Of a stretch of 64,000 nucleotides of DNA, positions 45,518-56,678 are shown piece after piece. Every line of letters starts with the position of its first letter. The stretch's first letter is position 1. A model generated the notes under the pieces. The model worked only from the letters and a program-made list of their open reading frames with translations. It ran no database searches and was not told where the DNA came from. The DNA comes from Clitoria ternatea. Taxonomy: Eukaryota > Streptophyta > Magnoliopsida > Fabales > Fabaceae. The stretch spans positions 231,130,242 to 231,194,241 of the forward strand of contig CM075670.1 in the NCBI GenBank assembly GCA_037962975.1, written 5' to 3'. The position numbers and the translations under genes were made by a program.

Positions 45518-46158
45518 AGAGAGAAGTATTTTTAGAGAGAAGGAGGAGAAAGGGAGTAAGAGAATTTGAGTGGAATGAAGAAATGAGCCCAGAACAATGT
45601 AAAATAGGCAAAATTAGTTACGTGAATCCATTCAGAGTAACTGTGAATCGATTCAGACGTTGCTGGTTGTGGGAAACAGGGGGCATCAGGGGTTTGAATC
45701 AATTCGACCTGCGCATGAATCGATTCAGATCTTTCTGTTTGTGAAAAGTTGGAGAATCAGGTCTTTGAATCGATTCAGAGGATGGTTGAATCAATTTAAT
45801 CGATTATGTTTCCCTTTAAACTGCAGTTTTGAACTGCTGAATCAATTCGAGGCATAAGGAAACGCTTTTGGATCATTAAAAACTTCATTTTTATGATTCT
45901 TTTTGCCTTCTAATTCAATCAAACACTTATGAGCAACATCTTACTCAATCATTAATACAATTTAAGACTCAATTAATGCATTATTCATACATAAGAATCA
46001 TGAACTTTATAAAACAATCAATTTAATCAACATTTATGATTCATAAGGTGATTATTATACCAAGGAAGATCAAATTATATACACATTCAACTTTCATGCT
46101 ATAATATTAAGAAACATCTATAGACAAATTTCACACCAATTTATTTGAAAGAATGTAG
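45518..46158 (-). other. Copia-A spacer between pol and third ORF
   Basis: Non-coding. Its left half holds a cluster of GAATCGATTCA-type palindromes (about 45620-45850) like those in the LTR. The right half is AT-rich. Confidence 0.7.
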
Positions 46159-49100
46159 CTAATTAGACATCTTTAAAATTCCTAATTCTCTCCTAATGTT
46201 TATGAATTGTTCCTTTGCAAGTGGTTTTATGAATACATCAGCTAATTGCTTAGACGTTTCAACATGTTCAAGCACACAATCACCCTTTAACACATGATCT
46301 CTAATGAAATGGTGTCTTATCTCAATATGTTTAGTTCTAGAATGCATCATAGGATTCTTTGAAATGTTAATGGCACTTGTATTATCATATTTAAGAGGCA
46401 CATGGTTTAAAACAACACCAAAATCTAGAAGTTGTTGCTTCATCCAAAGGATTTGGGCACAACAACTACCAGCTGCAACATACTCTGCCTCAGCTGCTGA
46501 TAATGCAACACTAACTTGTTTCTTGCTATGCCAAGATACAAGAGAACTACCAAGTAAGTGACAAGTACCACTAGTACTTTTTCTATCAAGTTTACATCCT
46601 GCAAAGTCAGAATCAGAGTAACCAACAAGAGTGCATTCAACCCCTTTGGGGTACCATAAACCAACATCTTGAGTTCCAACCAAGTATTTCATTATTCGTT
46701 TCACGGCAGTTAAGTGTGATTCTTTTGGACATGCTTGATATCTTGCATACATACAAACAGCAAACATGATATCTGGTCTACTAGCGGTTAAGTAAAGTAA
46801 GGATCTAATCATACCTCTGTATTTTGTGAGTTCTACATCCTTGTCTTTCTCATCCTTATCCAAATAACATGAGGTGCCCATAGGTGTGGCAATTTCATTT
46901 TCCTTATCCATGTTGAATTTCTTTAGCAGTTCTTTGTAATATTTAGATTGGATAATGAATGTACCTTCTTTGGTTTGCTTAATTTGCAGTCCAAGGAAGA
47001 ATGTAAGTTCTCCCATCATGAACATTTCAAATTCATCCTACATTAACTTAGCAAACTCCTTGCAAAGTGATTCATTAGTGGCACTAAAAATGATATCATC
47101 CACATAGTTTTGTACCAATAGTATGTCATTCTTTTTGTGCTTAATGAATAATGTTGTGTCAACCTTTCCTCTTTCAAAGTTGTTTTCTAAAAGGAATTTG
47201 CTTAACCTTTCATACCAAGCTCTTGGAGCTTGTTTTAAACCATACAAGGCTTTTCTTAGTTTGAAAACATGATTTGGAAATTAATAGTTTTCAAAACCAG
47301 GAGGTTGATCAACATATACTTCTTCTTGAATATAACCATTCAAGAAGGCACTCTTGACATCCATTTGGTACAATTTGAAATCTCTACAACATACAAAGGC
47401 TAATAATAATATAATAGCTTCTAGTATAGCTACGGGAGCATACATTTCTTCATAGTCAATTCCTTCTTCTTGATTGTAACCCTTAGCTACTAGCCTAGCT
47501 TTGTTTCTAGTTATTACTCCATTCTCATCTAGCATGTTCCTAAATACCCATTTAGTTCCTATTATTTGGTGATCATTGGGTCTTGGCACTAGTTCCCAAA
47601 CTTCATTTCTTTCAAATTGATTTAGTTCTTCTTGTATGGCCAATGTCTAATATTCATCAATAATAGCTTCATCAATGGTTTTAGGTTCAATTTGAGAAAC
47701 AAATGCTAAATTATTGCAAGTATTAGAAGAGTGGCGAGTACTTGCACCTTTAGTGATATCACCTATAATATTGTCCAAAGGATGGTCTTTTGAGGTGATC
47801 TAATCCTTTTGTTGAGCTTGATCATTTTGTGTTGCATCTCCTTCATTTTTGTTTTCCTCTTTGTCATTCAAGCTTAATTCTTGGAGAGTACCTATAAGGT
47901 CATTAACATCTTCCTTTCTCGGAGGGTTATGGCTATTTTCATCAAATTTCACATGAATTGATTCTTCAATAGTATTAGTTTGTTTGTTAAAGACTCGATA
48001 AGATTTGCTTGATGATGAATATCCTAGAAAGATTGCCTCATCAGCTTTTGCATCAAACTTTCCTAGATTATCCTTTCCATTGTTAAGTACAAAGCATTTG
48101 CATCCAAAAATATGAAAATAGGAAATATTTGGTTTTCTACCTTTGTAGAGTTCATAGGGGGTTTTATTTAGAATAGGCCTTATTAAACATCTATTCATAA
48201 CATGACAAGCGGTGTTTACCGCATCGGCCCAAAAATATTTTGCAACATTATTTTCATTTAACATAGTTCTTGCAAGCTCCACCAAAGATCTATTTTTCCT
48301 TTCAACCACTCCATTTTGTTGTGGAGTTCTAGGAGCTGAAAAATTATGACCAATACCTTGTTTTTCACAAAATTTTTCAAATAGTTGATTTTCAAATTCT
48401 CCCCCATGATCGGTTCTTATGGATGCAATCTTTCAATTTTGTTCATTTTGGATAATCTTGGCTAGTTTCTTGAATGCATGATATGCTTCATTTTTATGAG
48501 CAAGAAACAAAGTCCATGTATATCTAGAATAGTCATCTACAATTACAAGACTATAGTAATTGCCACCAAGGCTCTTGACCTTAGAGGGTCCAAATAAATC
48601 CATGTGTAAAAGTTGTAAAGGCCTTTAAGTTGAAACAACATTTTTGGCTTGAAATGATGCCTTTACTTGTTTTCCCTTTTGACATGCATCACAAAATTTA
48701 TTTTCAAACTTTAGCTTTGGCAAACCAATCACTAATTCTTTAGAAACAAGTTTATTTAGATGGTCTATATGTATATGAGCTATTCTTCTATGCCATAGCC
48801 ATGATTCATCCTCTCTAGTCCTAAAGCATTGTACATCACTTGAGGACAAGCAATCAACATCAATCATGTAAACGTTATCAACTATTTGACCAACAAACTT
48901 TACCTCTTTATTTTGCTTATTTTCAATTAAAGTGTGTTAAGGTCTGACCATTGTCAAGACTTAACATTGAGGGACCAGAAAGAGAACTCCATAATGAGTT
49001 CAATTTGGAAGTTTGTATTCTTTTCTTTCTAGCTATCCAGTATAGTATGAAGCTAGAACCAGGGATCTATAGGAAGTGGGATTTCATTCCTTGTATTTTT

Positions 49101-49559
49101 TTTCCTATGGGCTAAGGTAGTTTAATCTGTGTCTTTTATAATTGGAGCGGAGTTTACTAAATATGAAAGATGACTCCCAATCAAAAGATTAGACTGTTTC
49201 GGGTAAGTCCTCAATGGAATGACAATCTACTTAACCGTTCCTGCTTTCCCTTCTCCGGGATTTACTTTTTATTCATTTGATTCAAATATTACTCTATATC
49301 TTTTGTTACATAATTGGCCTATGCTAAGCAAATTATGTTTGAGTCCTTTTATATATAATACATCATTTATTGAAGTGGAAGAATTTTTACCAATTTTCCC
49401 AATGCCAAGAATTCTTTCTTTGGTATTATCCCCATAGGTGACGCTTCCTTTTCTTTTGGATGTGAATGATGTGAACTTGCTTATATCACTCGTCATGTGC
49501 TTTGAACACCCACTATCTAAGTACCAATGGGTGTTGCTTGCCTTGAAACATACCAACAA
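46159..49559 (-). pseudogene. pol: Copia-A pol: protease, integrase, RT, RNase H
   Basis: On the minus strand the protease motif LDSGCSKHMTSD is at about 49525. The GAG-pre-integrase zinc region has WLWHRRIAHIHIDHLNK and FCDACQKGKQVKASF (48830-48640). The integrase core includes GMVERKNRSL-type sequence (about 48300). RT has MDVKSAFLNGYIQEEVYVDQ (about 47370) and NYVDDIIFSAT (about 47100). RNase H has GYSDSDFAG and ALSAAEAEYVAA, ending at 46159. From 48867 down to 46159 all open parts share one frame, broken only by stops (for example TAG near 47037 at a Gln site). A block of unknown DNA of about 340 bp interrupts at 48929-49274. Confidence 0.87.
48929..49274. other. Unidentified insertion of about 340 bp in Copia-A pol
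   Basis: Copia-B has ten bases here (between 'ttttcaat' and 'ttgattcaaa'), whereas Copia-A has about 340. The extra DNA shows no terminal repeats or clear target duplication and has no coding content I can recognise. Its base composition and style differ from the surrounding element. Organellar DNA, a MITE remnant or filler DNA from break repair are all possible. Confidence 0.5.
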
Positions 49560-49617
49560 AATAAGATTAGTTTAGAGAACTTGGTACCCATTTTATGTTG
49601 GGTCCTTTTTGGTTAGC

Positions 49618-50337
49618 TTATGGTAATGTTCCTTTGGGAACCCACACCTTTCTTACCACTTTTGGTCCAAGTTTTCTAATATGGCAATTTAAAGCATTAT
49701 GTCTTTTAGCACCACAATGATTGCATTTAGTAAATGGTGATGAAGATTTTCTAGGTGGTACAAAGAAGTTCTTGTAATGCTTTTCCTTCTTAGTGGGATT
49801 GTATCCTAATCCGGTTTTGTCAAACATGCATCGGTAATTTCCAAGTAACACATTTAAATTATCTCTACCATTTGTGAATTTATTTTGCATATCAATAATC
49901 ATTTCTCTAGAATTTAATCTAAAACTTTCATATTGACTTGTAAGTGTACTAATCTTAGAATCCTTTACATCACTAGTTCCCTCATGTGTGACTTGGAGAG
50001 TGTCCGACATTTCCTTAGCGGTTTTACAAGTTACAACTCTAAAGAACTCATCCGGACCTAAGGCAAGGGTGATGAGATTTTTAGCTTTGTAATTGTATTG
50101 GACTTTCTTTTCCTCTTCACTGCTCTAATCATCCATGAGTTTCTCTACTTGTTTACCATCTACAACATGCATAGGTACAAAGGGACCATTTTTAATTGCA
50201 TTCCAGACTTTCAAGTCAATAGATTGTACAAAAATTTTCATTCTTTCTTTCCAAAATGCATAACCTTCCCCATTGAAAGCAGGAGGTCTATTTGTGGCAC
50301 CATCCTCGGGAAACATGTTAAAAGAAGTAGAGGTCAT
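49618..50337 (-). pseudogene. gag: Copia-A gag, internally deleted
   Basis: It begins MTSTSFNMFPEDGATNRPP (ATG about 50337) and matches Copia-B gag to the word MQNKF. It then jumps to NGRDNLNVLLG (near 49873), so the middle and C-terminal gag, including the zinc knuckle seen in Copia-B, are missing. After the join a different knuckle CNHCGAKRHNALNC follows (about 49720). A stop near 50127 also breaks it. Confidence 0.8.
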
Positions 50338-50378
50338 TTATCTCTTGAAGCTGTTAAGCTTGATCTACCAAGAGTCAA

Positions 50379-50390
50379 GCTCTGATACCA
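50379..50390 (-). other. Copia-A primer-binding site
   Basis: TGGTATCAGAGC on the minus strand, two bases from the end of the 5' LTR. This is the usual initiator-Met tRNA site of copia elements. Confidence 0.85.
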
Positions 50391-51209
50391 CTTGTTATTC
50401 AAGTGGTCTCAATACTCAAGAGGGGGATGAATTGAGTGTTTAAAAACTTTAACTTGGAATGCCTTTGAACTTGGTTCTTTATGCACTCTTAATGAGATAT
50501 ATAGAAGTTTATAAGCAACAAAAATACAACACACAGAAATTGGTTTGATTTAAGATAAAGAACTCTTAGAGTCAAGTGAAACTTAACAAAGAAATGAGAA
50601 TCAAGAGAGAATAATGGTTCAGTAATTTTATCAAACAGTTGGTATGCAATGGTTAAGTTCCTTCTTAGGATCACAATTAACTCAAGCAATCAACATAGGC
50701 AATTCAACAAACAGTTTGTATGCACAAGCAAGTAAAGAGTTCAAGGTTAGAAGAAATGTAAACCAATTTAACGAGTTCCACCAATCCGGTGTACGTCTCG
50801 CCTTCAAGCAACCCACTTGAAGGATTCCACTATTGAAGATTTGAGATACAAGCTTTGAGCAATTGTCTCCTAGTGTCCCACATTTAAGAACCCAATTCTC
50901 ATAAGCAAAGGGAACCCCACCCAATCTTACAATCTCTTAATACCCAAAGGTTGAACCCCAACCTTTGTGACCACTCAACCTAGAGTGAATACCTTGGTGT
51001 TTTAGTGTTTGGATTACAAGATTATACTCTCTCAATAAAGTGGATAAGCAAATGAAAGTTTTCATAATTTTCTAACTCTCAACAAGAGAGGATATACAAG
51101 TTCTAAGCTCAAAGTTTCAGAATATACAAAGAAAATGAACTCACTAAGCACAAATGCAAGTATAGATTGATTGTCTCTAGTTATTGTGTGTTGTGCTTGA
51201 GTTAAAGGT

Positions 51210-51219
51210 CTATTTATAG
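51210..51219 (-). promoter_or_regulatory. TATA box of the Copia-A 5' LTR
   Basis: CTATAAATAG on the minus strand. The identical sequence is at the matching place in the Copia-B LTR (57596-57605), although those LTRs have otherwise diverged widely. Confidence 0.7.
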
Positions 51220-51337
51220 AGCTTTGAAGGTCCTCCTAGCCATTGCAAATGAGCTTCAGGTTGTCCCTTTGCGTAGTGGGTGTTTAGATCTCTATTTCCT
51301 ACTCAAAAATGTCCTTTTAATGGTGTTTCCCACTATC

Positions 51338-51510
51338 TGAATCGATTCAAGCGTTGGTGAATCGATTCAGGCTGTTCCATTTTGAATTCTTGGGCTGTTA
51401 GCTTCGTGTGAATCGATTCAGGGTTTGGTGAATCAATTCAGGAAATTCTGTTTTCATGATTTTGGGACTTCCAGGCCTCTGAATTGATTCCTACGTGTAT
51501 GAATCGATTC
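51338..51510. repeat. TGAATCGATTCA palindrome cluster in Copia-A LTR
   Basis: Perfect 12-base palindromes lie at 51338-51349, 51358-51369 and 51409-51420, with variants to 51510. They are 120 to 290 bases upstream of the TATA box. Matching clusters occur in the 3' LTR (about 7317-7470) and in Copia-B (57772-58030). Confidence 0.85.
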
Positions 51511-51788
51511 AAGCCTTGTTGTTTGGTGTTTTTTCATGCTTTTTTATGTTCCTTTGATGCATTTTGAGTTATGGTTCCTTTCCTTGATCTTCATGTATTA
51601 CTTTCTTGATTCTTTGATCATTTGGGAGCGTGTTCTTCATGGTTTCTTTATCTTTACTTTGTGTTTCATCAAATCCCTCTTTGTGTATTCCTTTGTTTTA
51701 TTCCTTGCACTTGTTTTTGATCCATGAGGTCTTTTCTTATTCTTGTGCATTTGTTATTATCAAAATCTGTTTACAACATGCAAATACA

Positions 51789-51863
51789 GCTCGCTCAAGC
51801 GCCTCTTACTGGTCTCGCTTAAGCGAGTCAGGGCCTCGCTCAAGCGAGTTGCCCTGATTCTAT
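51789..51863 (+). repeat. Right part of the older repeat split by Copia-A
   Basis: It begins with the target copy GCTCG and carries three more CGCTCAAGCGAG-type dyads, continuing the series that stops at 6373. Where this repeat ends to the right is unclear; the dyads stop at 51863. Confidence 0.55.
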
Positions 51864-53683
51864 TTTCTTCATTTTGCTTCATTTAACCATTTTTCTTGAT
51901 TGTTTTGGGTTTCATGAACTATAAAAACATTATTACCATTATGTGATGGCATTATTAATGTTTAACAATTTGATGGTGCATCTTTCAACCTCTTTTTATA
52001 TAAATTTTCATCATTCTTAACTTTTAAATATTTTACAAATCGTGAAAAATTTTCCTCGTTATTTTTATCGGTACAGCATTATATGTTGGATTAACTTTAA
52101 TTGCATGGTTAGTATCTAATAATTAGGCAAGACGTTATATTATGCATAATTATAGTTCATAATTGAACCAAAATCAATTAAATTTGTCTGACTCATTTAT
52201 ACCTCATGCTAAGAAATTTCAAGCATATTCAAATCAACCTATGAGTATAAGTCATTATTAATTCTTTTATTTACCAAACAATTGATGCAACGATATCACT
52301 TTAGTAAAGCCATCACATAACATTTGCATTTACACAATTATAATATGATAAAGTTATTTACTATAATATAAAATTATATCAATAAACAAAATTAAGTTAT
52401 AACAAAAATACCAATGAGTGCTTACTATCTTCCAGTAATACTTACTTCACATTTCATCAATACATTTTTTTATTTTATAAAAAAAGTTGGTAGAGAATAA
52501 AAAAAATCCTAGCGTTTTCCTTATTTGTAAAGGTGAAGTAATTTTCATCAATTAGTACTATTTTATTTATAATTAAAGAGTAATTCATTGAATTACTTCA
52601 AGATCCAAAAATATATATATAATATATATGTATATATATATATATATAAGATTTGTCCCTACTGCCTATATCTAAAAAATCTTGTTTTTTTGAATATGAA
52701 GAAATAAAGAAGCCATTGTAAGTGCCGAAAATACTAGGCCCACTAAAGGCACAAAAATGGAAGGAAAGTTTATCATAGAATGGGTACCTCGATTTATTAT
52801 TTGTACCTGTTATATATATTATTGTTCTATTATTGTTATATTAATATTTTTTAAAGTCAACTATGTAAAACCATATATTTATCATGCTATTGTCAAAGAT
52901 TGCAAAATTTCACCAAGTAATATATAACATATCTTAATAGAAAAAAATTAATATGAATTCTTTATATTTATACCTTACCTAAATATATAAGCAACCATTC
53001 TCTAGAGCAAAATAATTAAAATAATAATAATAAAGATAAACACTCTTTCTCAACTTAATATATTATAATATTTTAGTGATTTAATTATTGTTTATATATA
53101 ATTAAAATAATTATGCTCACAACGATTGAAATCCAACAACCATATCAAAAATTATTGTCACCTTAATTAATAGTATATTGCTATTAACAATAAAATCATG
53201 AGTTCATAGAACTCAACAAGCTCTCAACAATTTGGATGTACACATACTAGACAACAAATCCACACTCTTTTTTTTAAGTGAATGATATCATTATAAGTGA
53301 TCCCCATTGATATTGTACTTCATAACTCAAACTTCTGAGAAGTTTCTCAAAATCATATTTTGTGATAGTTTTACATTAACACGTTTCCTTATAATTATCC
53401 CTTAGACATATTTGTTGGTTCAAATTCTATCTATCCTTCATGAAAATAGCTATAAATATCACATCTTTTTTATGTCATCATTTATACGCATAAAAAACAA
53501 GTCTTTTCTTTGACTCGGGTACTTTTCTATGACTTGTAACTTATCATATATTCACATCATCAGGCTATTGTGTCTGGTAACATAGTAGAGTTCCCAAACC
53601 AACCATACATTGTTAAATAATTCATTTTTCTTAAATTTTCTTCCACACAAAGCAATACTTGAACTGATCTGTACCAGGGTATG
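51864..53683. other. AT-rich spacer
   Basis: About 1.8 kb, strongly AT-rich, with a TA-type run at about 52610-52650. I see no coding frame, no recognisable transposon end and no RNA gene. It may be decayed transposon DNA or original intergenic sequence. Confidence 0.6.
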
Positions 53684-54412
53684 TGATCCGGTGTGGGTCA
53701 GCCACAAGAGTCAATAGATGACTAGGATTAGATACCGGTTATGTGAGTATCCGGTATATGTATCCGGTGTTTGAATAAGATAAGACCGGTCTTGATGTCC
53801 TGGAGATCCTTCACACCATTCTCACGCGTTGATGTGGGCGAAAGGTGGTGTTACCTGCAAAGATTCTCCGACGCTCAAGTCAATAATTGTATTCTAGAGA
53901 TAAGGAATAGCATAGAATCAAAAGCGATGGCTTAATGAGTTCCCAGGCCAGAATTTAGGAGAATCGTAAGAAAGTTCTTATACCTGATTGGCTCGATATA
54001 CGAGGATTCAATAGCGGCGTAACCACCAACTTCCATTATGTGGATTAATTATTATTTAATACACACTCACAGCATGATTAGAGCAAGTGGAAATTTTATA
54101 AATGAGCATGGAGAATGAAGGGCTGGATTTACAGGACAAGATACTCATTTTCAGGAGCAGATTTTGGCTCGTAGTATGGAAAATGGAATCCTTGTTGTTA
54201 TCCCAGTAGCAACGCCCAATATCTTCTGTCAAAAGGCATGTGCGCATCCGGTGTGCATGGTGTTATCCTAGACAGACCGGTATAGGGAGAACACCTGATA
54301 CAGATTTATAGTCCAGATGTATACCTATCACACCGGTGACACGTTACAGAATGATCAAATGACGTTTATATATATATGCTGTAGTACAGATACCGGTATC
54401 AAGACTGGATCA
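53684..54412 (-). repeat. 3' LTR of a second Tat-type element (Tat-2), 729 bp
   Basis: It is bounded by TGATCC at 53684 and GGATCA at 54412, a perfect six-base inverted pair. On its right, in complement, is a purine tract GCTAGGGGACAGA (54413-54425), as expected next to a 3' LTR in minus orientation. CCGGT motifs are frequent inside. The other LTR is outside the window, so the boundaries are inferred from the ends alone. Confidence 0.55.
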
Positions 54413-54931
54413 TCTGTCCCCTAGCTTGTGTGAGGGACTATTAAGTTGCTCATATAAGCTAAATTGCCTGCAAGAGGTCTAGATGTCGGTATGACATCAA
54501 AAATACTTGCTAAAATATGCATAAGCTCTGTGTTGACTTCTGTGCCATTCTGTGAACGAAGGCACCGTTCTCGTAATGTTCCCATAACGGATTCAGACAA
54601 AAATTTATTTTGGGGAGAATCCCAAGAGTTTTCGTAACTCACAACTTTTGGTATTCGAATGACTATTACAATGTGTAAATGCTTTGAATGATTGGCCACA
54701 AATGCTTTTAGCACATGAGCGAGTCATTATTGCCTCAGGTCTGGTAACCGTCACTAGGGCTATTTTGGGCCTGGAAATCTGGATTTTCAGCCCATTTCAA
54801 ATAAACTTTTTACGAATCATCATGTTTTTTGCACGTTTGAGTATGAAACAATGAAATCATTTTAATTTTGAAAGGTCACGTTTGGAGGCATACGACACAA
54901 CTCTTGGGTGTTTGTTGAACCCCTTCGTTAC

Positions 54932-54940
54932 CTATAAAAG
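54932..54940 (+). promoter_or_regulatory. TATA box for the Tat-2 antisense gene
   Basis: CTATAAAAG, about 290 bases upstream of the ATG at 55226. It is identical to the box upstream of the Ogre antisense gene and lies in a pyrimidine-rich leader context ('tcttctcccaacc'). Confidence 0.65.
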
Positions 54941-55225
54941 GATGACTTAGCAGATTTTAGAATTCCCATTTGCCTTCAAGCTTAGTGAAACTCTGTAGAA
55001 ACTCTAAAGAACTCGCTGCTACTATTTTTGCAAAGTCCTCATCTTCTCCCAACCTTAACTCCTTCTTAGGTAACCTTACTTATCCTTAAACTTATATTTC
55101 TTTAAGTTTCTTTGAACCACAACCATGCACCCTAGGCAAATCAACACTGGTGCCTCGAATAGGGGAGACAAAGTTCTCGTGCCCCCTTAGGCCACCATGG
55201 TGGGAGGATTCCTGTGAATTTTCTT

Positions 55226-56678
55226 ATGGCTAGGTTTCATCGCTCAGAGAGGGTTGGAACTTCCTCTTCGCGGTGGCCAGTGGTTAGGTACCGCTCTGAG
55301 GATTCCTTCAACTCGAGGGCCACCAGTCGCTCTGATAGTGGATCGAGTGTGGATGGATACCTCTCTGACAATATTGCCTTTTATCACAGTACTGAAGCAT
55401 TCCAGCACGTGTCAAGTGAGATAGAGATTCCCAAATCTGGAAAAACGTTGATCCTCTGAACTGCTAAAGGGTGTATCAACATTGTTGTGCACCGGCTGAA
55501 CTGGGAAAGACTTAACAGGGAGCACCTATACTACTGGGTTAAGGAGGAATTCAAGGAAATCGTCTCGCACCATGCCAAAGAAGATGGGGGTCCGGTTAAA
55601 ATGCGCTTCCAAGTCCATTCTAAGGACAAATACAAGAAGAGTTTCCTCGTCCTCGCACCCCGGCCAATGGAAAGGGTCTGTCATCGGGTCCCAGATGAGA
55701 GATCAATGTACATGTACGACTTCATCTTCCAAAACCTGGGGGTGTGCTTTCCCTTAACGGAATTCCAGATTGCCATCCTTTGCTTCTTGGAGTGCGACCC
55801 TATGCAGTTACCTCCGAATGGTTGGGGCTTGGTCTGTGCTCTGGAGATTCTTGGAGAGCACTTTAACTTCAAACCTACTATGGTAAATCTTTTCTACTAC
55901 TGCCAAGTGGTCCGCCGTGCCAACAAGAAGGGCGGCCTCGGGTTCATCACGCTCTGATGTGACTCGAGGATAATTAATTTCAAATCCTTCACTGAATCCG
56001 CGAAGGTCGATGGGCGCTCTTTCAAGCACTACTACACGCGGATTCGGGTGCAACCAAACAAGCAGATTTTTTGGCTTAACAAGAAGGGGATTTTGAAGTT
56101 CCCCACCAGCTGGACGCACGAGCACTTTTTGCTAATAAGTCATTCCTACTACACTGAAGAGGGCGAACTTTCTCCACACTCCGTGGAGGTGTTGAGCGCC
56201 ATGAGGTCTTGCTCAGCGGCCCTTAAGGGATTTTCCTGCAAGCATCTCCTTAGGAATACCAATGTCAAGGATAAATACCTTAGTAAATATCCCTTCTCTA
56301 ATCATTATATTTGCCTTATGTTTCTTAATATACCTCATTTTGGTCATAGTACTTATGTTGTTTTTTCTTTTTTACAGAACAAATTGTAGAAGTCTCCGCC
56401 GATATGTTTTCCCTGAAGTCTATGTTGGCGGATGATGATTCTTCTTCTGATGAGAATAATATTCAAGCCAAGAGGAACTCCTTCAAGGCTGAGGCTCCAA
56501 TAATTCCATTGACCTCCGCTGTGGGAGACGACGTGCCTCTGAACGAGGAATAGGACGGTGAAGGAGAGGCTTAACAACAATAGCAATCCATCCCTAAGAA
56601 GAAGAAGAGAAAGGTGCTGATGAAGGTTGGGGATAAGAAAAAGCCTTCCACTGAAGGGTCCCCTAAGAAGCGGCAGAG
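55226..56678 (+). pseudogene. Tat-2 antisense gene (Transposase_28-like), cut by Copia-B
   Basis: It starts with ATG at 55226 (MARFHRSERVGTSSSRW) and contains GSSVDGYLSDNIAFY. It continues with LPPNGWGLVCALEILGEHF (about 55810), a TGA at 55955-55957 where Arg stands in the Ogre homologue, and TSWTHEHFLL (about 56108). After a 95-bp intron (56283-56377) comes VEVSADMFSLKSMLADD and a Lys-rich stretch KKKKRKVLMK that resembles a nuclear localisation signal. Copia-B inserted at 56679. Another TGA lies at 55457-55459. The frame is otherwise kept. As in the Ogre element, the gene lies antisense between pol and the 3' LTR, whose edge is 800 bases upstream. Confidence 0.75.
56283..56377 (+). other. 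Intron in the Tat-2 antisense gene
   Basis: Donor TTA/GTAAAT, acceptor TTTTTTACAG, 95 bp, T-rich, no coding similarity. The upstream exon ends at the same point as the Ogre homologue (after KDKYL / DTYL). The exon resumes with QIVEVSADM. Confidence 0.7.

Larger units (their letters stand above)
6374..51788 (-). mobile_element. Copia-A, Sirevirus-like Ty1/copia element carrying nested insertions
   Basis: Its LTRs are 6374-18057 (3' LTR, interrupted) and 50393-51788 (5' LTR). Both begin TGTTATTCAAGTGG and end TGCAAATACA. Flanking target-site copies are GCTCA (6369-6373) and GCTCG (51789-51793). The primer site TGGTATCAGAGC lies beside the 5' LTR on the minus strand (50379-50390), and a polypurine tract (18058-18071 in complement) beside the 3' LTR. 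Gene order on the minus strand is gag, protease, integrase, RT, RNase H, then an extra ORF in the env position. Without the CRM and Ogre insertions it is about 9.2 kb. About 26 differences were counted by eye over 410 aligned LTR bases. The extra downstream ORF and RT style point to the Sirevirus lineage, which a phylogeny should confirm. Confidence 0.88.
50393..51788 (-). repeat. Copia-A 5' LTR (1396 bp)
   Basis: On the minus strand it starts TGTATTTGCATGTTG and ends CTTGAATAACA. TATA box at 51210-51219 and palindrome cluster at 51338-51510, upstream of the TATA box in element orientation. Confidence 0.88.

Noticed and set aside
54421..54714. 97-codon minus-strand frame
   Set aside because: It lies between the Tat-2 antisense promoter and 3' LTR, resembles nothing I know and has no supporting context. 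I did not list it as a gene.
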